Source of the DNA: Diadophis punctatus similis
Taxonomy: Eukaryota > Chordata > Lepidosauria > Squamata > Dipsadidae
Assembly: GCA_023053685.1 (NCBI GenBank)
Contig: JALIGW010000001.1
Coordinates: forward strand, 47,907,859-47,971,858
Reading direction: 5' to 3'
Length of the DNA stretch: 64,000 bases
Shown: positions 34,176 to 45,849 of the stretch, piece after piece
Numbering within the stretch: the first letter of the stretch is position 1
Layout: every line of letters starts with the position of its first letter
The notes under the pieces: generated by a model
Seen by the model: the letters and a program-made list of their open reading frames with translations, nothing else
What the model was told of the DNA's origin: nothing
The model's database searches: none
Translations under genes and position numbers: made by a program

Positions 34176-35654
34176 AAGCAGTAGGAGCATTTTTTTAAAT
34201 CATAGCAGAGCACATACCCAGACAGCTTTGCATTATTTGTCTGTAAAATAAAGCCTAACCCAGCACATACGCAAATCTTCATTAATAATTGTGATTCCAT
34301 AAACCACAGGAACTCTACCTTTTAAGAATCCTTTTTTAAAGAAAACAGTCATACCTGATGGGTAGGCTTGGAGACATATAGCTGTGAATGAACTTCTTCT
34401 GTTTGGTCATGTTATTAATAGCTGTTTTGCTTTCAACACTCCACTCACTCTTACATTGCCCCCTTCAGTCCTAAACAACAGCAGGTGAGATGTGACTGGT
34501 CTCTGTTACTGTCCTGACTGGAATAACTACAGTTTTTTTTTTAAAAAAGAGCAAACAATCTGTTCAGTCACAAACCACAGAACAAAAAGCATTGTTCTAT
34601 TCTTAGAACAATGGAATGCTACTTGGAACACTTGAAACCGTCATTTCAGATCAAAATATTTATGCATCTCTGTGAGGTAAAAAGAACAGAGGCATTTTCA
34701 CAAGGGAAACCAGAGGATATGGTTCTTCATAGTATCAAGCAAGCAATTTGTTTGGGGAAAGTTTATTGTCTAGTGAATGTTGACATTCTCTATCTTTCTA
34801 AACTTTTCTCCCCAGTTTCTCCCCTGGGACTGACCTTGCTACTAAATGACAACATTCGTCGCTTCTCTATGGAAAACCATGTCTTCAGTATTCATTTTGT
34901 GGCAGCTAACTCACATGTATTTATTTTTCTCATTTGCTCACTTACTATAGTACGGCGTATCTGAAAAGAATAATTAAATATTGGCTTCCGGTTTGGCTCC
35001 GCAGGCATCGCGGATGCTCCTCGTCGGGCGCCTTTCTGAATTCCTGTAAAAGCCGCCAGATCAGCTGTCTGGCGGCTTGAAAATCTCTCCCCGGGCAAAG
35101 GGGAGAGATGAGAGCTTGACAGGTGGGGTAGAGCCCCCCTTGTGTCCTAGGAGCCATCCAGGGGCGCGAAAGGTGAGGGCTCCCCATGCAGCCTGTCTCC
35201 TGCTCCGGGAATCCGGAAACCTCCGCTTTTGCGGAGCAAGATGCCGCGACCACCGCTGCTTTTAGAATGGGATTTATAATTATTTTTTGATTTAAAGAAG
35301 CAGACAGAGAGAAACAGGAATGCAGATGGGCAAGTACTGAATCTTTTTTTTTCTCTTCAACTCCTCTGCTAACTTTCACTTTGGAAAGGAAACAAAGTAA
35401 CAGTTAATAAGCAACAATATGGCGATTGAAGAAGGCGGGAGGAGAAGTGAAAGTGACTTTCGTTTCGCTAGTGGCTTCTTTCTTCATGGAAACCTTTGAC
35501 TTTGAAAACTGGCTTTTCTTTCTCTGTCTCCTGACCCTGGATTAAAGTTATAATTGATAGATTTTAAATAATAAAAGACTATCTGGTTTTGAAATTGGAA
35601 AGAACTTTAATTAGAGATTTGGCTTTTTCTTTGTACTCCTCTGGAAATACTACA

Positions 35655-36764
35655 ATGGCTTCAAAATCCGGAAAGATTGTTTTGAGCAAAAGAAATGACT
35701 ATCCCTCTGGTTATACTTCTAAAATGCAACTTATTACTGAGTTAACACCTCCACAGTCTTTGACACCTGAAAATTTATTAAGTACTTTAAAGACCATGAA
35801 AAATGAACTGATTTTGGAATTTAACCAAAAAATTAGTGAAATAGATAAGAAAATGCAGGCTGCTTTAAAGAATATGGATCAACAACTTAGGACGGATGTG
35901 TTAGAGGTTTGCAAAGGATTAGCAACATATATTGAAGTTCTGGCGGACCGTATTGAAACAAATAAACAAGCTTTGGCAACCTCGGTGGAATATATAGATA
36001 AAATTCAAAATGACATTGCAAATTTTGAAACAGAGGTGTTGATGACGCAGTTCAGATCTATGGAAGTTGCTATAAGGGTGAGAGGGTTGAAGGAGGGATT
36101 ATATGAAGATTTGAAAGGAAGGATGGTTGAAGCTCTGGAGCAGGTGTCTGGAATGTCTAAAGTGGAATTGGTTACACAAATTGACAAGATATACAGGGTC
36201 AACTCATGGTATCCAAAACAAAAACACCTACCAAGGGATATTGTCATATATTTTACTACAAGAGCCTTACGCAACAGAATTATACAGGCAACGTTTAAGA
36301 ATAACCTTAAGGTGAATGGCCAGGAATTAATGATTTGGAAAGAAATTCCCTCTAAAATGCTTAAAGCCAGAAAAGATTACACCTTTCTGATTGATGAATT
36401 TAAAAGATTAAATTTACAATATAAATGGGAAGCACCAGTAGGAGTAGCGGTGAAATTTTCTGGAAAAAGATACCGGCTTAACACGATAAAGAAAGCTACT
36501 GAATTTTATGTCAATGTTTTAAAGGCTGATATATCCAGAATTCCAGAGGAAAGATGTATGAAAGTAAAAGAGGAGGAGGAGGGGAAGCCACCCCAGTCGG
36601 ATCAAAAGGAAACAGATTTAAAGAATCAAAATGAGTGGCAGAGCCAGATAGATGGGGAAAAGGAGATGGAGGATCGGGATCAGATGGGAGGCGAGTTGAT
36701 ACATTCAAAATCATCGAGCTATAAAAAGATGCAACTATCAAGATACAAAAAGATTCAGTGTTGA
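35655..36764 (+). CDS. L1 ORF1p-like protein, 369 aa, intact
   Basis: The likely start is ATG 35655 in an ideal context (ACAATGG); the upstream in-frame codons back to 35589 begin with TTG and are not needed. The layout is that of L1 ORF1p, the RNA-binding trimeric chaperone. Residues ~40-150 are a long charged coiled coil (L-L-S-T-L-K-T-M-K-N-E-L and E-I-D-K-K-M-Q-A-A-L). Residues ~155-255 are an RRM-like domain (E-V-A-I-R-V-R-G-L-K-E-G, then P-R-D-I-V-I-Y-F-T-T-R-A-L-R). Residues ~255-320 form a C-terminal domain (M-L-K-A-R-K-D-Y, V-K-F-S-G-K-R-Y-R). The last ~55 residues are a charged, acidic tail (E-E-E-E-G-K, E-K-E-M-E-D-R-D). No frameshift or stop interrupts it, so the insertion is recent or the frame is under constraint. 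There is no partner ORF2; mobilisation would need one from another element. Confidence 0.85.
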   Translation: MASKSGKIVLSKRNDYPSGYTSKMQLITELTPPQSLTPENLLSTLKTMKNELILEFNQKISEIDKKMQAALKNMDQQLRTDVLEVCKGLATYIEVLADRIETNKQALATSVEYIDKIQNDIANFETEVLMTQFRSMEVAIRVRGLKEGLYEDLKGRMVEALEQVSGMSKVELVTQIDKIYRVNSWYPKQKHLPRDIVIYFTTRALRNRIIQATFKNNLKVNGQELMIWKEIPSKMLKARKDYTFLIDEFKRLNLQYKWEAPVGVAVKFSGKRYRLNTIKKATEFYVNVLKADISRIPEERCMKVKEEEEGKPPQSDQKETDLKNQNEWQSQIDGEKEMEDRDQMGGELIHSKSSSYKKMQLSRYKKIQC

Positions 36765-36849
36765 AACATATTGGAAGGATAGAGACTAACATGATTGTAT
36801 TTTTCCTTTTTTCTTCCCCTTTTTTAAAATATTTTTTGAAGATTTGGAA

Positions 36850-37625
36850 TCTTGGACTTAAACTGTTTATTATTAATATTTTTTTAAGATTCAGAATTTT
36901 TCTGAAGTCAATAAGTTAATGTATAATAATATTATGTTATTAATATTATGATGAAATTTAAAGTAAAAAAGAAAACAAAAAAGAAAATTTTAAAAAATAT
37001 ATATTTAATATTTAGTTACTATTTATGTAATATTCAGTTAAGTTTTATTCAATTTTGAGGTTATTTCTATTATTAAGATTTTTTTAAAAAAAAAATTAGA
37101 ACTTTTCTGAAGCTAGTAATTCGATGTATGGTAATAATATGTTAATAATATTAGTTTTAAGATTCTTGTATTTTATATTTAGTTATTATTTATGCAATAT
37201 TTACCTAAGTTTTATTTAATTCGGAGGGAATGTTGCACAGGGTAGAGGATTGAAAGGAGGAGGAAGGTAGGTTTTTTTTGTTTGCTTACTTTTTTCTTTT
37301 TCCTCTATTTTATCTTAGTTATGTTTTTCTTGTATTGTTAAAAGGATTTTTTTTCTCTTCTTTTTTGTATCTCTATTATTTTACATATAGATGATATATT
37401 ATTAGTGTATAATTTGGAGTTGAAGTTTTCAAAAAATAATGTCTTTTTTATTAACTTAATTTAAAATTTATCTAATTGATATTATGCCCTGTATTCTTTC
37501 TGGGAAGTCTGGGGGGGAGGGGGGGAGGGAAGGGGGTGGGTTAGGGGGGAGAAAAATAAAAAAATGTTTGTACTTTATATTTAATATTTAGCTATTATCT
37601 ATGTAATTTTGTACTAATAAAACTT
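36850..37625 (+). repeat. Imperfect tandem duplication inside the L1-type 3' region
   Basis: Blocks such as TTTTCTGAAG, AATAATATTATG / AATAATATGTTAATAATATT and TTTATATTTAATATTTAG recur. They appear at about 36895-37060, 37095-37200 and (last block only) 37575-37610. The last copy carries the TACTAATAAAACTTTTTGA end of the element. Confidence 0.6.
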
Positions 37626-39589
37626 TTTGAATAAAAAAAAAGAATAATTAAATATTATTGGTGCATATGAAACCTGGATCTATGTTTCTGCATTATGAAA
37701 GTTAGGCAGGAGTGGAATTTCCCCAGGGCTACTGGTGAATTATGGGTCAATTTCAATTATCTAAAAATCTTACTGAGCTTGCCCTCTACATCCCTTGAGT
37801 TATGACTCCTTTATGCCTTTACAGTTAAAATAATGAATCACAGTTACCCATGGGAGAGAGGGAGGAAGGGAGAAAGAGAGAGAGAGAACCCGCTTATTCT
37901 CTGCCTTCTGTAGGAATGTTGTCATCTACGTTGCAACAGAAACAGTAAAATATATATTGGATGTGTCAAAGTCAGGCTGTGCAGTGCTTTGGATTTAGTT
38001 GAGTAGAGGGGCTTCAGAGTGTGTAGGAGCATGAACACAACAGCTTTCTAATTCAATAAAGCTCCTGTTTCCATCTGTGTGGATGTAGCAGACACCTCTC
38101 CATCACAACTCTGCAGTCCTAGAAGAGTTGTAGTTTTAATAACCTGTAGACAGGAGCAGTATTTTTATTTCTGCATTCCCAAAACTGCCTGTTGTCAAGT
38201 GAGTTTGAGGCACAGCAGTGAGTAGCAGGCTGTTTTAATAGGGACTGTCTTGTGCTGTCGATTCAGGAGTCTTCTTTGGAGATTTTGCCTAGTTTATGCA
38301 ATTATTTTATTTCTTTGCCACAGGAAAAAAATGCTAGTGAATGTACAGAGCAGTAAATGTGTTATTTTCAACCATATTCCAGAGTCCTATTAAAAAGGAA
38401 GACACCATACTAGTTATGTCCTTTCAGCATAAAAGCACATGGTGCACATTCAGTTGGAAGAAAAGAATTCAAGGCATGTCTGACTGCTAAGAGCAATCAC
38501 CCATCAGTCACTCCAAAAAGAAGTTGATAGAAGATAGGGGAATACATCACATTGGAGTGCAGTGATTACCTGTACAGCAGCATTTTTCCTCATCCCATTT
38601 CCTATGGAAAATCCTCTTCCAAATCTCGAGGTGGAGATATGTGTTGTGGGAAGGGAGAGAAGAATTGTGTGCCTTTCAGAACTATATGTACAAAGCTTCC
38701 TATGTTGGAATGCTGAAGAGCTTGGCTAAATTTGGGATCCATTAGCTCTCTTCTATTCTGACTTCCAGGTTCATAACAGAGAAGATGTCTTCGTTGAGTT
38801 AGTTTATAGCATCCAACTATATGGCAGTACTCAGCTTTCTGACATCAGCCAAGATCAACTAAGCAGGATTGAACCTGTCTAATATTTCTTTGGGGAAAAA
38901 AGAGTTGTACAATGGATAAATAATTGAAACAAACAAAATAAGGTTGCTGTGGCAAGATAATTTTGTTTTGTTGACAAGAAAACCACATGGACCTGTTTGT
39001 GAAATCACTAGGAATTAAGTTTGGTTCAAAAGGAGGCTCTACACTGATTTCTCAGTGATTATTCCTATAATGATATCATTGTTGCTTTTATTATAACATG
39101 ATCCTGTTTATGCCTACACAAGCTTGGTATAATCCTATTAATATGTTGGGAATGCAGACGTGGTAATGAATCTCAGGCTTAGGTTTACGCACAAGTACTG
39201 ATTAACATGTTATTCAAATGTCTGGAAGCATAAAGGTGTTTCTAAAAAGTCACACACATTGATTTGACCCTAAGTCATACAAACCAGAATAAAAGAATAA
39301 AGGGATCAATAGGCTATCACAGATGCAAAATTCTTCTGTTAGATACCCTTTAGCCTGACTGTGTATAAATCCCCAGATTCCACATTTCTAAAATCATTAT
39401 AATGTAATAAAGATAGCCTAGTTATGTAGGAAACTGAACAGATTTGTGCATTAGTATTGAACTGCAAATAAACCTCTAAAAAAATCAACTATGCAACAGA
39501 GAGTAATGGTTAAACCTGTGCCTGTTACAGTAGCTGTGGACTATTTTGCTCTGTCTTCAGAATAGAAAGTCATGATGAACTAATTTTGA

Positions 39590-41170
39590 CTGTCCTTCCT
39601 CACTGTGTAGATAATCTGGGAGGAAGGTGCAGACTCCTTACAACCTTCAGATCTGTATTTAAAAAATATGAAGGTGGTGCTCCATAGATCAATATGCCTA
39701 TGTTGCTAAAGTCTGCAACATCCCTCCCAGATGATTTTGGGAAATATCTGCTGATTGATCCATAAGAACAAGGCTTAAAGCTCATATAGAATTCCTACTT
39801 TCCTTCCAAAACTGAAGACATTAAATGTAATCTTAGTTTCCTCCTCAAACTGAATTTGTCCAGTTCCTTCAACCAGAGTTTTGGAACTACTCTAAATTTA
39901 AGGAGCTTTACTCATGGTATATTTTTGTGGTTTGAGGCAAAGTAATTTTGCATTAAAATATCCTGGATCTGAGTTTTGATTTCACCTTTGGCATTTATCC
40001 TATCCAAACATGCAAAAATATCACAGCAAATTTTTTTTGCAGCAACAGCATCGCATACCTGGTATGGTCTTTATGCAAACTCAGAATTAATTGATCTTGT
40101 AGCTTCCTGGCAGGAAGGTGACATTCAGGCATCCCATTTCAGCCAATAGTTGGAAACTAGTTGGTAAACGATAGACTGATAAATCGGTATCATTTTGTAG
40201 TCCTGAGAAACAAGCAAGGTATACTTGGGTGTTCCCAGAATTAATTGTACAGTACATTTATGAGCACTGTTGAGGTTGCTTTATTTGTAATTCATACAAT
40301 AATTGAGATCAATATTTATAATCTGTTAGCTTGATAACAGAGGTAATTTATCTTTTCATTAATCCATTGAGCATTTCTTCCACCTTTAGTTTGACTGCTT
40401 TCATACATTATTACAACAAACAGGAAACATTGTTCTTAAATATCTATATTCCTTAACTTGTTCAATGGCATTTCTGCCAATATGTCGTCTCTCATTCTCA
40501 GGACCTTTCCAAAACCAATGATTTTTTAAAAATGGTTGGTTGCACAGTAATTATCCAAACTATCTAATAGCCTTTTCAATCTTAACTGGGTTGGGATACA
40601 AAAATCTTCTTATCTGCATACGTTAAAAGAGCAGGCTGTCTGGGATTGGGAATGGTGCTGGGGGAACTGCTTCTATCATTAGTGCAAAATTTAAACAAAA
40701 ATAGGACCATATATAGCCTTGTGTGACTCCCCAGGATGTACTTATGGGTTCAGATAAAATTAAACCAGAACCAGTTTAACTTTTAATGAATTATTTGCAT
40801 TTAATGCTCAGATCCGATTTCATTCCAAATTCTTATTATCTAACTTTTTCCATAGCAAATCTTGATTAATAGAACTGAAAGACTGCCTTCAGGTCAGTGA
40901 CTATAGCATACACTCTGCCTTTTTCATAGTTTATATATTTCATCATTTGTATATTTACATACTGAATGGTCTAAAACAAATCCATTATCAATCATGGGAT
41001 AACCTTTCCTAAACTCAGCATGTTCTTCCAAAAAACCTACCACTTTGATTTCCTAAGTCTTCAATTTGGCTATCAGGAATCTAGCATACTGTACATTTTT
41101 GCCACAATATTGGTAAAACTGATAGGTCTATAATTTGAAGGCAGTGACTTATCACCTTTAAAAAAAATTT
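39590..41170 (-). pseudogene. Decayed LINE reverse transcriptase (minus strand)
   Basis: On the minus strand around 41155-41110 the translation is G-D-K-S-L-P-S-N-Y-R-P-I-S-F, the Y-R-P-I-S motif of non-LTR reverse transcriptases. It is followed by A-G-F-R-K-G-like and D-H-S-V-type blocks (about 41000-40950). The C-terminal part reaches an open segment at 39785-39600. Many stops and frameshifts. The clade is uncertain; the motif style suggests an R4/Tx1-like or other APE-type LINE, but I cannot decide. It abuts an oppositely oriented LINE fragment at about 41171. Confidence 0.6.
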
Positions 41171-41905
41171 AGGATGCTGCTTCAGGGCTCAGTTTTCTCT
41201 TCCCTCCTATTTAACATCTACATGTCGTCGCTGGATGAGGTCTCTTCATAGTTTAGGTGAGATAACACCAATATTTGGATGATACCCAGTTTTACATCTC
41301 CATCCCGGGCTGCCTGAGTGATGATGTGGATGTCCTGTCACAGTGGCTGTAAGCCTGAGGGGATGGATGGGGTGCAACAGGCTGCAGCTCAACCTAAACA
41401 AATCTGAGTGGCTTTCGATGTTTGGCTCTCCCAGTGCTGGCAGTTTTCCACCTCTGGTTCTGAATGGGGTGGCATTGCCTCAGGCAGACCTGGTGTACAA
41501 TCCAATTCCTCTTGGACTCATGATTCCTGCCGGAAGAGCAGGTGGCAGCCATGGCTAGGAGAGCCTTTACACAACTTTGTGTTGTGTGCCAATTGTGCTC
41601 ATTCCTGGACCAGGAGGCCTGGATCACTTTCACTCATGCTCTAGTGACCTCCCATCTGAATTACTGCAACAAGTTCTACATGGGGCTGTCCTTGAAGAAC
41701 ATTCAGAAGCTTCAACTGGTGCAAAGTGTAGCCACAAGAATAGTAGATGATGTCAGTTACTTCGCTTATGTAACAATACTACTCCTTCAGCTGCATCAGT
41801 TGTCAATGTGCTTCTGGGTGCAATTTAAAGTGCTGATTGTCATCTTGAAAGCCCTTCATGGCTTGGGTTATCTGAGAGACCGTCTTATCTGATCTGGTCC
41901 AGCAG
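41171..41905 (+). pseudogene. CR1/L2-clade LINE reverse transcriptase C-terminal fragment
   Basis: Translations in shifting frames give L-F-N-I-Y-M, the D-D-T-Q-F-Y-I-S-I-P stretch around the catalytic aspartates (about 41262-41305), G-W-M-G-C-N-R-L-Q-L-N-L-N-K-S-E-W and L-N-Y-C-N-K-F-Y-M-G-L with L-Q-L-V-Q-S-V-A-T-R-I. It ends F-K-A-L-H-G-L-G-Y-L-R-D-R-L. These are conserved blocks of CR1/L2/Rex-type LINE proteins in their usual order. It is disrupted by frameshifts near 41350 and 41510 and is 5'-truncated. Confidence 0.75.
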
Positions 41906-43079
41906 GATGGGCATGCTCAAGAATAGAAATAAAATCAGAATTACTGATTAAAGCTTAAAGCTTAAAATAGAAATCCAGAATAGGCATAAATAGGAGTTTA
42001 TGGCTTTTCCTGGTGAAGGCCCCACTTCACCTTTGAGTGGTATATGAAGCACATCTTCCATATATAATGAATGGGGTGAGTTAAGTATTTAATTTGATTT
42101 CATTTACATTTATATGCAAACACAATTAAATATCATTAATCTTCATGTAATGTACTTGAGCGCTTCCCTGTTCTTCACATTAAAAATTATATCAGTAATG
42201 ACTTCTGAAGATTTCTGAGGATCCCAGCCAAGTTATTTGGTGGAGGGACGATGACGACACATGTAATCCTTGGAATTCAGCTTGTACTCCTCTAATAGGA
42301 AATCTATACATTAAATCAATCAATCTTTCAGTATTCTTTAATATTGAAAAGTTCTGTTTAATCTGTATTAAAATACAATATTTCGAAATCAAATAACCCT
42401 GGGCAGACAGCAAGCCAAATGAAAGGGGGCGGGGGAGAGGAAAACACTTCACCCTGTTGCTTTTGCAAACAGATTTTAAGTGGAAAGAAGGGAATAAAGT
42501 GGTAAAAGGAGTTACAGCAAATCCAAGGCTACTGCAGAAATATAATATATGCTTGAGGTCTTGTACCAAGAAAAGGACTGCTTAAGCTTTTTGGAATTGC
42601 CAGGACTCGGGTGGCCTCTTGATATAATTCCTTTCTACTAGCAGTGCAAAATCTTTGCCTTCGTTCTGTTCAGTGAGCATAGAATATGGTTGCTCAACCT
42701 TAGAGGAAAGCCCAAACTGATTCAGAGTCAACGGGGGAAATTTATAATTAAGTAAAAATGATGGTTTGCCTGCTGTGCTTGATTCCATCTTCCACATCTT
42801 CCTCTATTTCATTTGGCAAGTATGTGCTCTGGTGAGTAGGACCACCCCAGGTTCCCATTATCTGCCTTTGATGGCCATTTCACATTGAGCTGCTACCATG
42901 ACAGGCTGGAGGTAGGAAGGAAGCATTGAAAGCGGGTGCTCAGATATAATCATATTGGCCATTTATTTGTTTTGGTTTGTTTTTTTTCAAAATGTTGAAT
43001 GGGGAAAAGTGTGAAATTTTGGCTCTTTGATTCGTTTTTTCTTTTATTTTAATTGGGAGACATTGACAAGTGCTCTGCC

Positions 43080-43979
43080 TAGAGATGTAAAATTTTCGGA
43101 AATTTTGAAGCTCGGAAAAAAAACCTGTTTTTCCCCGTTTTTTTTCAGGGGAAAAACAGAAATTTTCAGAAAAATTGAAAAAAATGCTACATTAGCACTT
43201 TTTTGTCTTTTTAAGATTGAAAGTCATTCTGTTACTTTAGGAACATAAAATATGACTATGGACAATTTGACTTGGCATCAAATTATCACAACTAGCATAT
43301 TAAAAATATAGTGTAGCCAAACAATTATCACAAACAGAATTTACTTTTTTATAATATTTATTTGTAATTGTAACACAGGGAGCAACAATCTCCTGAACTG
43401 CTTACTAGTTTATGTGGAACAGCCAAAAAGCCTCCGCAAAACAATTTTCAAAACCAAAAGTAACAATTTTTCATATTTCCTCTCCACAGTATTAAATAAA
43501 AATAAAAACCCCATTCCCTTCATTCAGCACAGGTCCTTTTTGTTGCTCTGTATTTTCTTCCAATGCTTTTGAGGCCTAGTGAAGAGGACAGAACAAACCA
43601 AACACACCCACTAACATGCAAATGCAAAACTGAGACCTTTTTTCTTGTTACAATAGCAGCACCTCCTAAAGGAAGAAATGCATACTGTTCTTGCATTGGA
43701 AGGTTCAGTTTGTTACCTAGGACTTGCTTGTCCTCACTCAGTGCACAAAAATTAGAATAATCTGATATCATACATTTTTTTAGAAATGATTTGGAAAATA
43801 TTTGAACACCCTGTCTTAAAATATTTTATTCATCATGTTAAAATAAAATATTCCACAAACTTTTTTTTCTTTTTTCAATTTTTTGGAAAAAAACAAAAAA
43901 GCCTTCAGGGAAAAAAACGGAAAAAAAACCCATTTTTTTCCGAATTTTTACGGTTTTTTTCCAGGCCTTCACATCTCTA
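43080..43979. mobile_element. hAT-type element, 900 bp, exact TSD
   Basis: Ends TAGAGATGTAAAATTTTCGG and the inverse of CCTTCACATCTCTA are flanked by an exact 8-bp TSD, GCTCTGCC (43072-43079 and 43980-43987). The sub-terminal regions are rich in GGAAAAA/TTTTTCC and partly inverse. The middle (43240-43780) shows no transposase that I recognise, so it is probably non-autonomous. Confidence 0.93.
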
Positions 43980-44439
43980 GCTCTGCCCAAGTTTTCCCTT
44001 GCGGAAGAATTGTAAAACTTTGGTGGTTTGTCTGCTTGATTTTAAGGAAGATGGTGTAATGCTGTCCACTTAAAAAAAAAATACATGAGCTTGACAAGAG
44101 TTCTGCCAAGTGCCTTGGAGCTCAAGTGACTGGAAGAACTATAAAATTGATATATTTTATTTTCCTCACCACCAGTGCTCAAAAACATGCTTACAAAAGG
44201 GAAAATAATTGGCATTTGCTTTTCTGGCAAGAGGGTAGTGGAGGAAGAAGCAAGAAAGCTATTAATCAAGAGTTATGGGGCCAGACTATCAGACTATCGC
44301 TGAAGCCAAAGTGGACGAAGGCATTAAAAGTTAGAAAATGATTTCTTCAAGCACATTCATTTCCAGCCAGTTTGTGCATGGGACAGAAGCAGCAAAGACT
44401 GCAGTGAGGAAAAGCCTTTAGTTTACTCCAACACATTAG

Positions 44440-45165
44440 TTGACTGGTTCAATTATTTTTTTAATAATTTGTTTATTAAAAGTTATCATTAACTTTGATA
44501 AAAAAACTAATGCGAACTAAAAAAGGAAAAGGGCACAGGAAAAAAAAGAATATACTAAAGAACAAGAAAAGAAATATATAAAGAAATGTCTTCCCTCTTG
44601 TTCCAATAAATTTAAGTGCTCTTATTTAATTGTAAACTTTACTTCCTTCTAGTTCCTACTTGTGTCCAACTTTCAAACTCCCATTCTATCATGTTCAAAA
44701 GAAGAGCATTTTTCCATGGGAAGGATTATTATAATTAATTCCAAAGTCTTATTTCAAATCCATCTGGACTCTTAGTCCATTGTAACTTTCCAAAATCAAA
44801 GTTCTAATCACCCTTTTGCTGTTTACCCCCTCCCCTTTTAAAAAAATCTTTAAACTTGTATTTAAAATTTCTTTTACTAAGGATGGAAGGAAACTCATTC
44901 CCTTGTCTACCAAAGCTTTAAATCTGCCAGAAATTGTTGTTTTTGGTCTCCTTGTGAAGCTCAACTGTCGGGAACACTTGGGGGTGATCTCAAATCATCT
45001 CCTTGTCCGGAGAGGAATTTGGAAGAGTTGGCCCACTCAACCACTCTTCATTTCACCACAGCCATCAGCTTTGCTTTTGCGGAACTGTTTTCAGTTCTCT
45101 ATTTCTTTCCCAGAAGTCCCAAATAGTTCATTTATAATGCTAAACACATACAAACAGCTTGGATC
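44440..45165 (-). repeat. Possible minus-strand retroelement fragment
   Basis: Read on the minus strand, the right part is relatively GC-rich and the left end becomes AT-rich, finishing TTTTAATAAACAAATTATT. A 71-codon frame (44964-44749) has L-I-L-E-S-Y-N-G-L-R-V-Q-M near its end. The polarity resembles a retrotransposed unit, but I found no TSD and do not recognise the protein. Confidence 0.25.
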
Positions 45166-45849
45166 TATGTAGTTTGTATATAAGAAGAAAGATGCCATCT
45201 TGCTACTGGTTAGACTGAAGTTGGAAAAAGCAAAGTATGTGTCAATCAGCTGTTCTTTCCAGCACTGAACATGGTGAGATGTATCAGGATTGCTGATATT
45301 CTACTCTATAACTCGCTACTTTTCATGGTCAGTTGGTTGCAGACAACAGAAGAGCATAAAGTTGAGGAGAGTTGGGGGCTTTTAAAACGCAAGGAGGTGA
45401 AAATATATTCCTCCACTTTCTTATGTACTGAACTGAGCTAGGAAGGGTGTGTGTGAGAGAGAGAGAAGAGAAGAAAGAGAATAGATTTACAAGTCAAGTT
45501 AGGCAATTCATTACTGGCATGAAATCAACCATTTTTCATCAGTAAATCATATTTAAGCAAGTTTTGGCTTGGTGCAATGTGTGAATGAGATTAATGGTTG
45601 AATAAAAATGTTTTCTTTGTTTGTGCAAATGTGTGCATTAGTGAGAAAGAGAGCACAAATATTTGAGATTCTGGCCTGCCCACTTGCCTACAGCCAGTGC
45701 ACATAGTCTATAACCTGATACCCTCTGCCCATATCTCTATGTGAAAAAGACATACATACTTTGCAAAAAATGGAAACTAACATCATACTTGTGGTGGTCT
45801 TTCATTGATATGCAATTTATGATTCTAAGTGATTTGTTTCTACCTGTGG

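Larger units (their letters stand above)
34983..37641 (+). mobile_element. L1-type element with ORF1 only (HAL1-like), 19-bp TSD
   Basis: A 19-bp direct repeat, AAAAGAATAATTAAATATT, lies at 34964-34982 and 37638-37656. Between them are: a GC-rich leader with many CpG (34983-35300; it also carries a GCCGCCAGATCAGC / GTCTGGCGGC hairpin); a single intact frame (35655-36764); and an AT-rich 3' region of about 880 bp. The 3' region has a G-rich purine tract (about 37508-37552) of the kind found in L1 3' UTRs, then two AATAAA-like signals and an A-rich end. No reverse transcriptase or endonuclease frame exists anywhere in it, and the 880 bp left after ORF1 is far too short for an ORF2. Both ends being bounded by the TSD argues that this short form was what integrated. 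Confidence 0.85.

Noticed and set aside
34611..34964. Plus-strand open frame of 117 codons
   Set aside because: No recognisable protein and it runs without any boundary up to the L1-type TSD. Likely chance.
35589..35654. Upstream in-frame extension of the ORF1 frame
   Set aside because: It would start at TTG; the ATG at 35655 has an ideal context and the extension has no similarity to ORF1 proteins.
43786..43980. Open frame rich in Phe/Lys
   Set aside because: It translates the A/T homopolymer-rich end of the hAT element.
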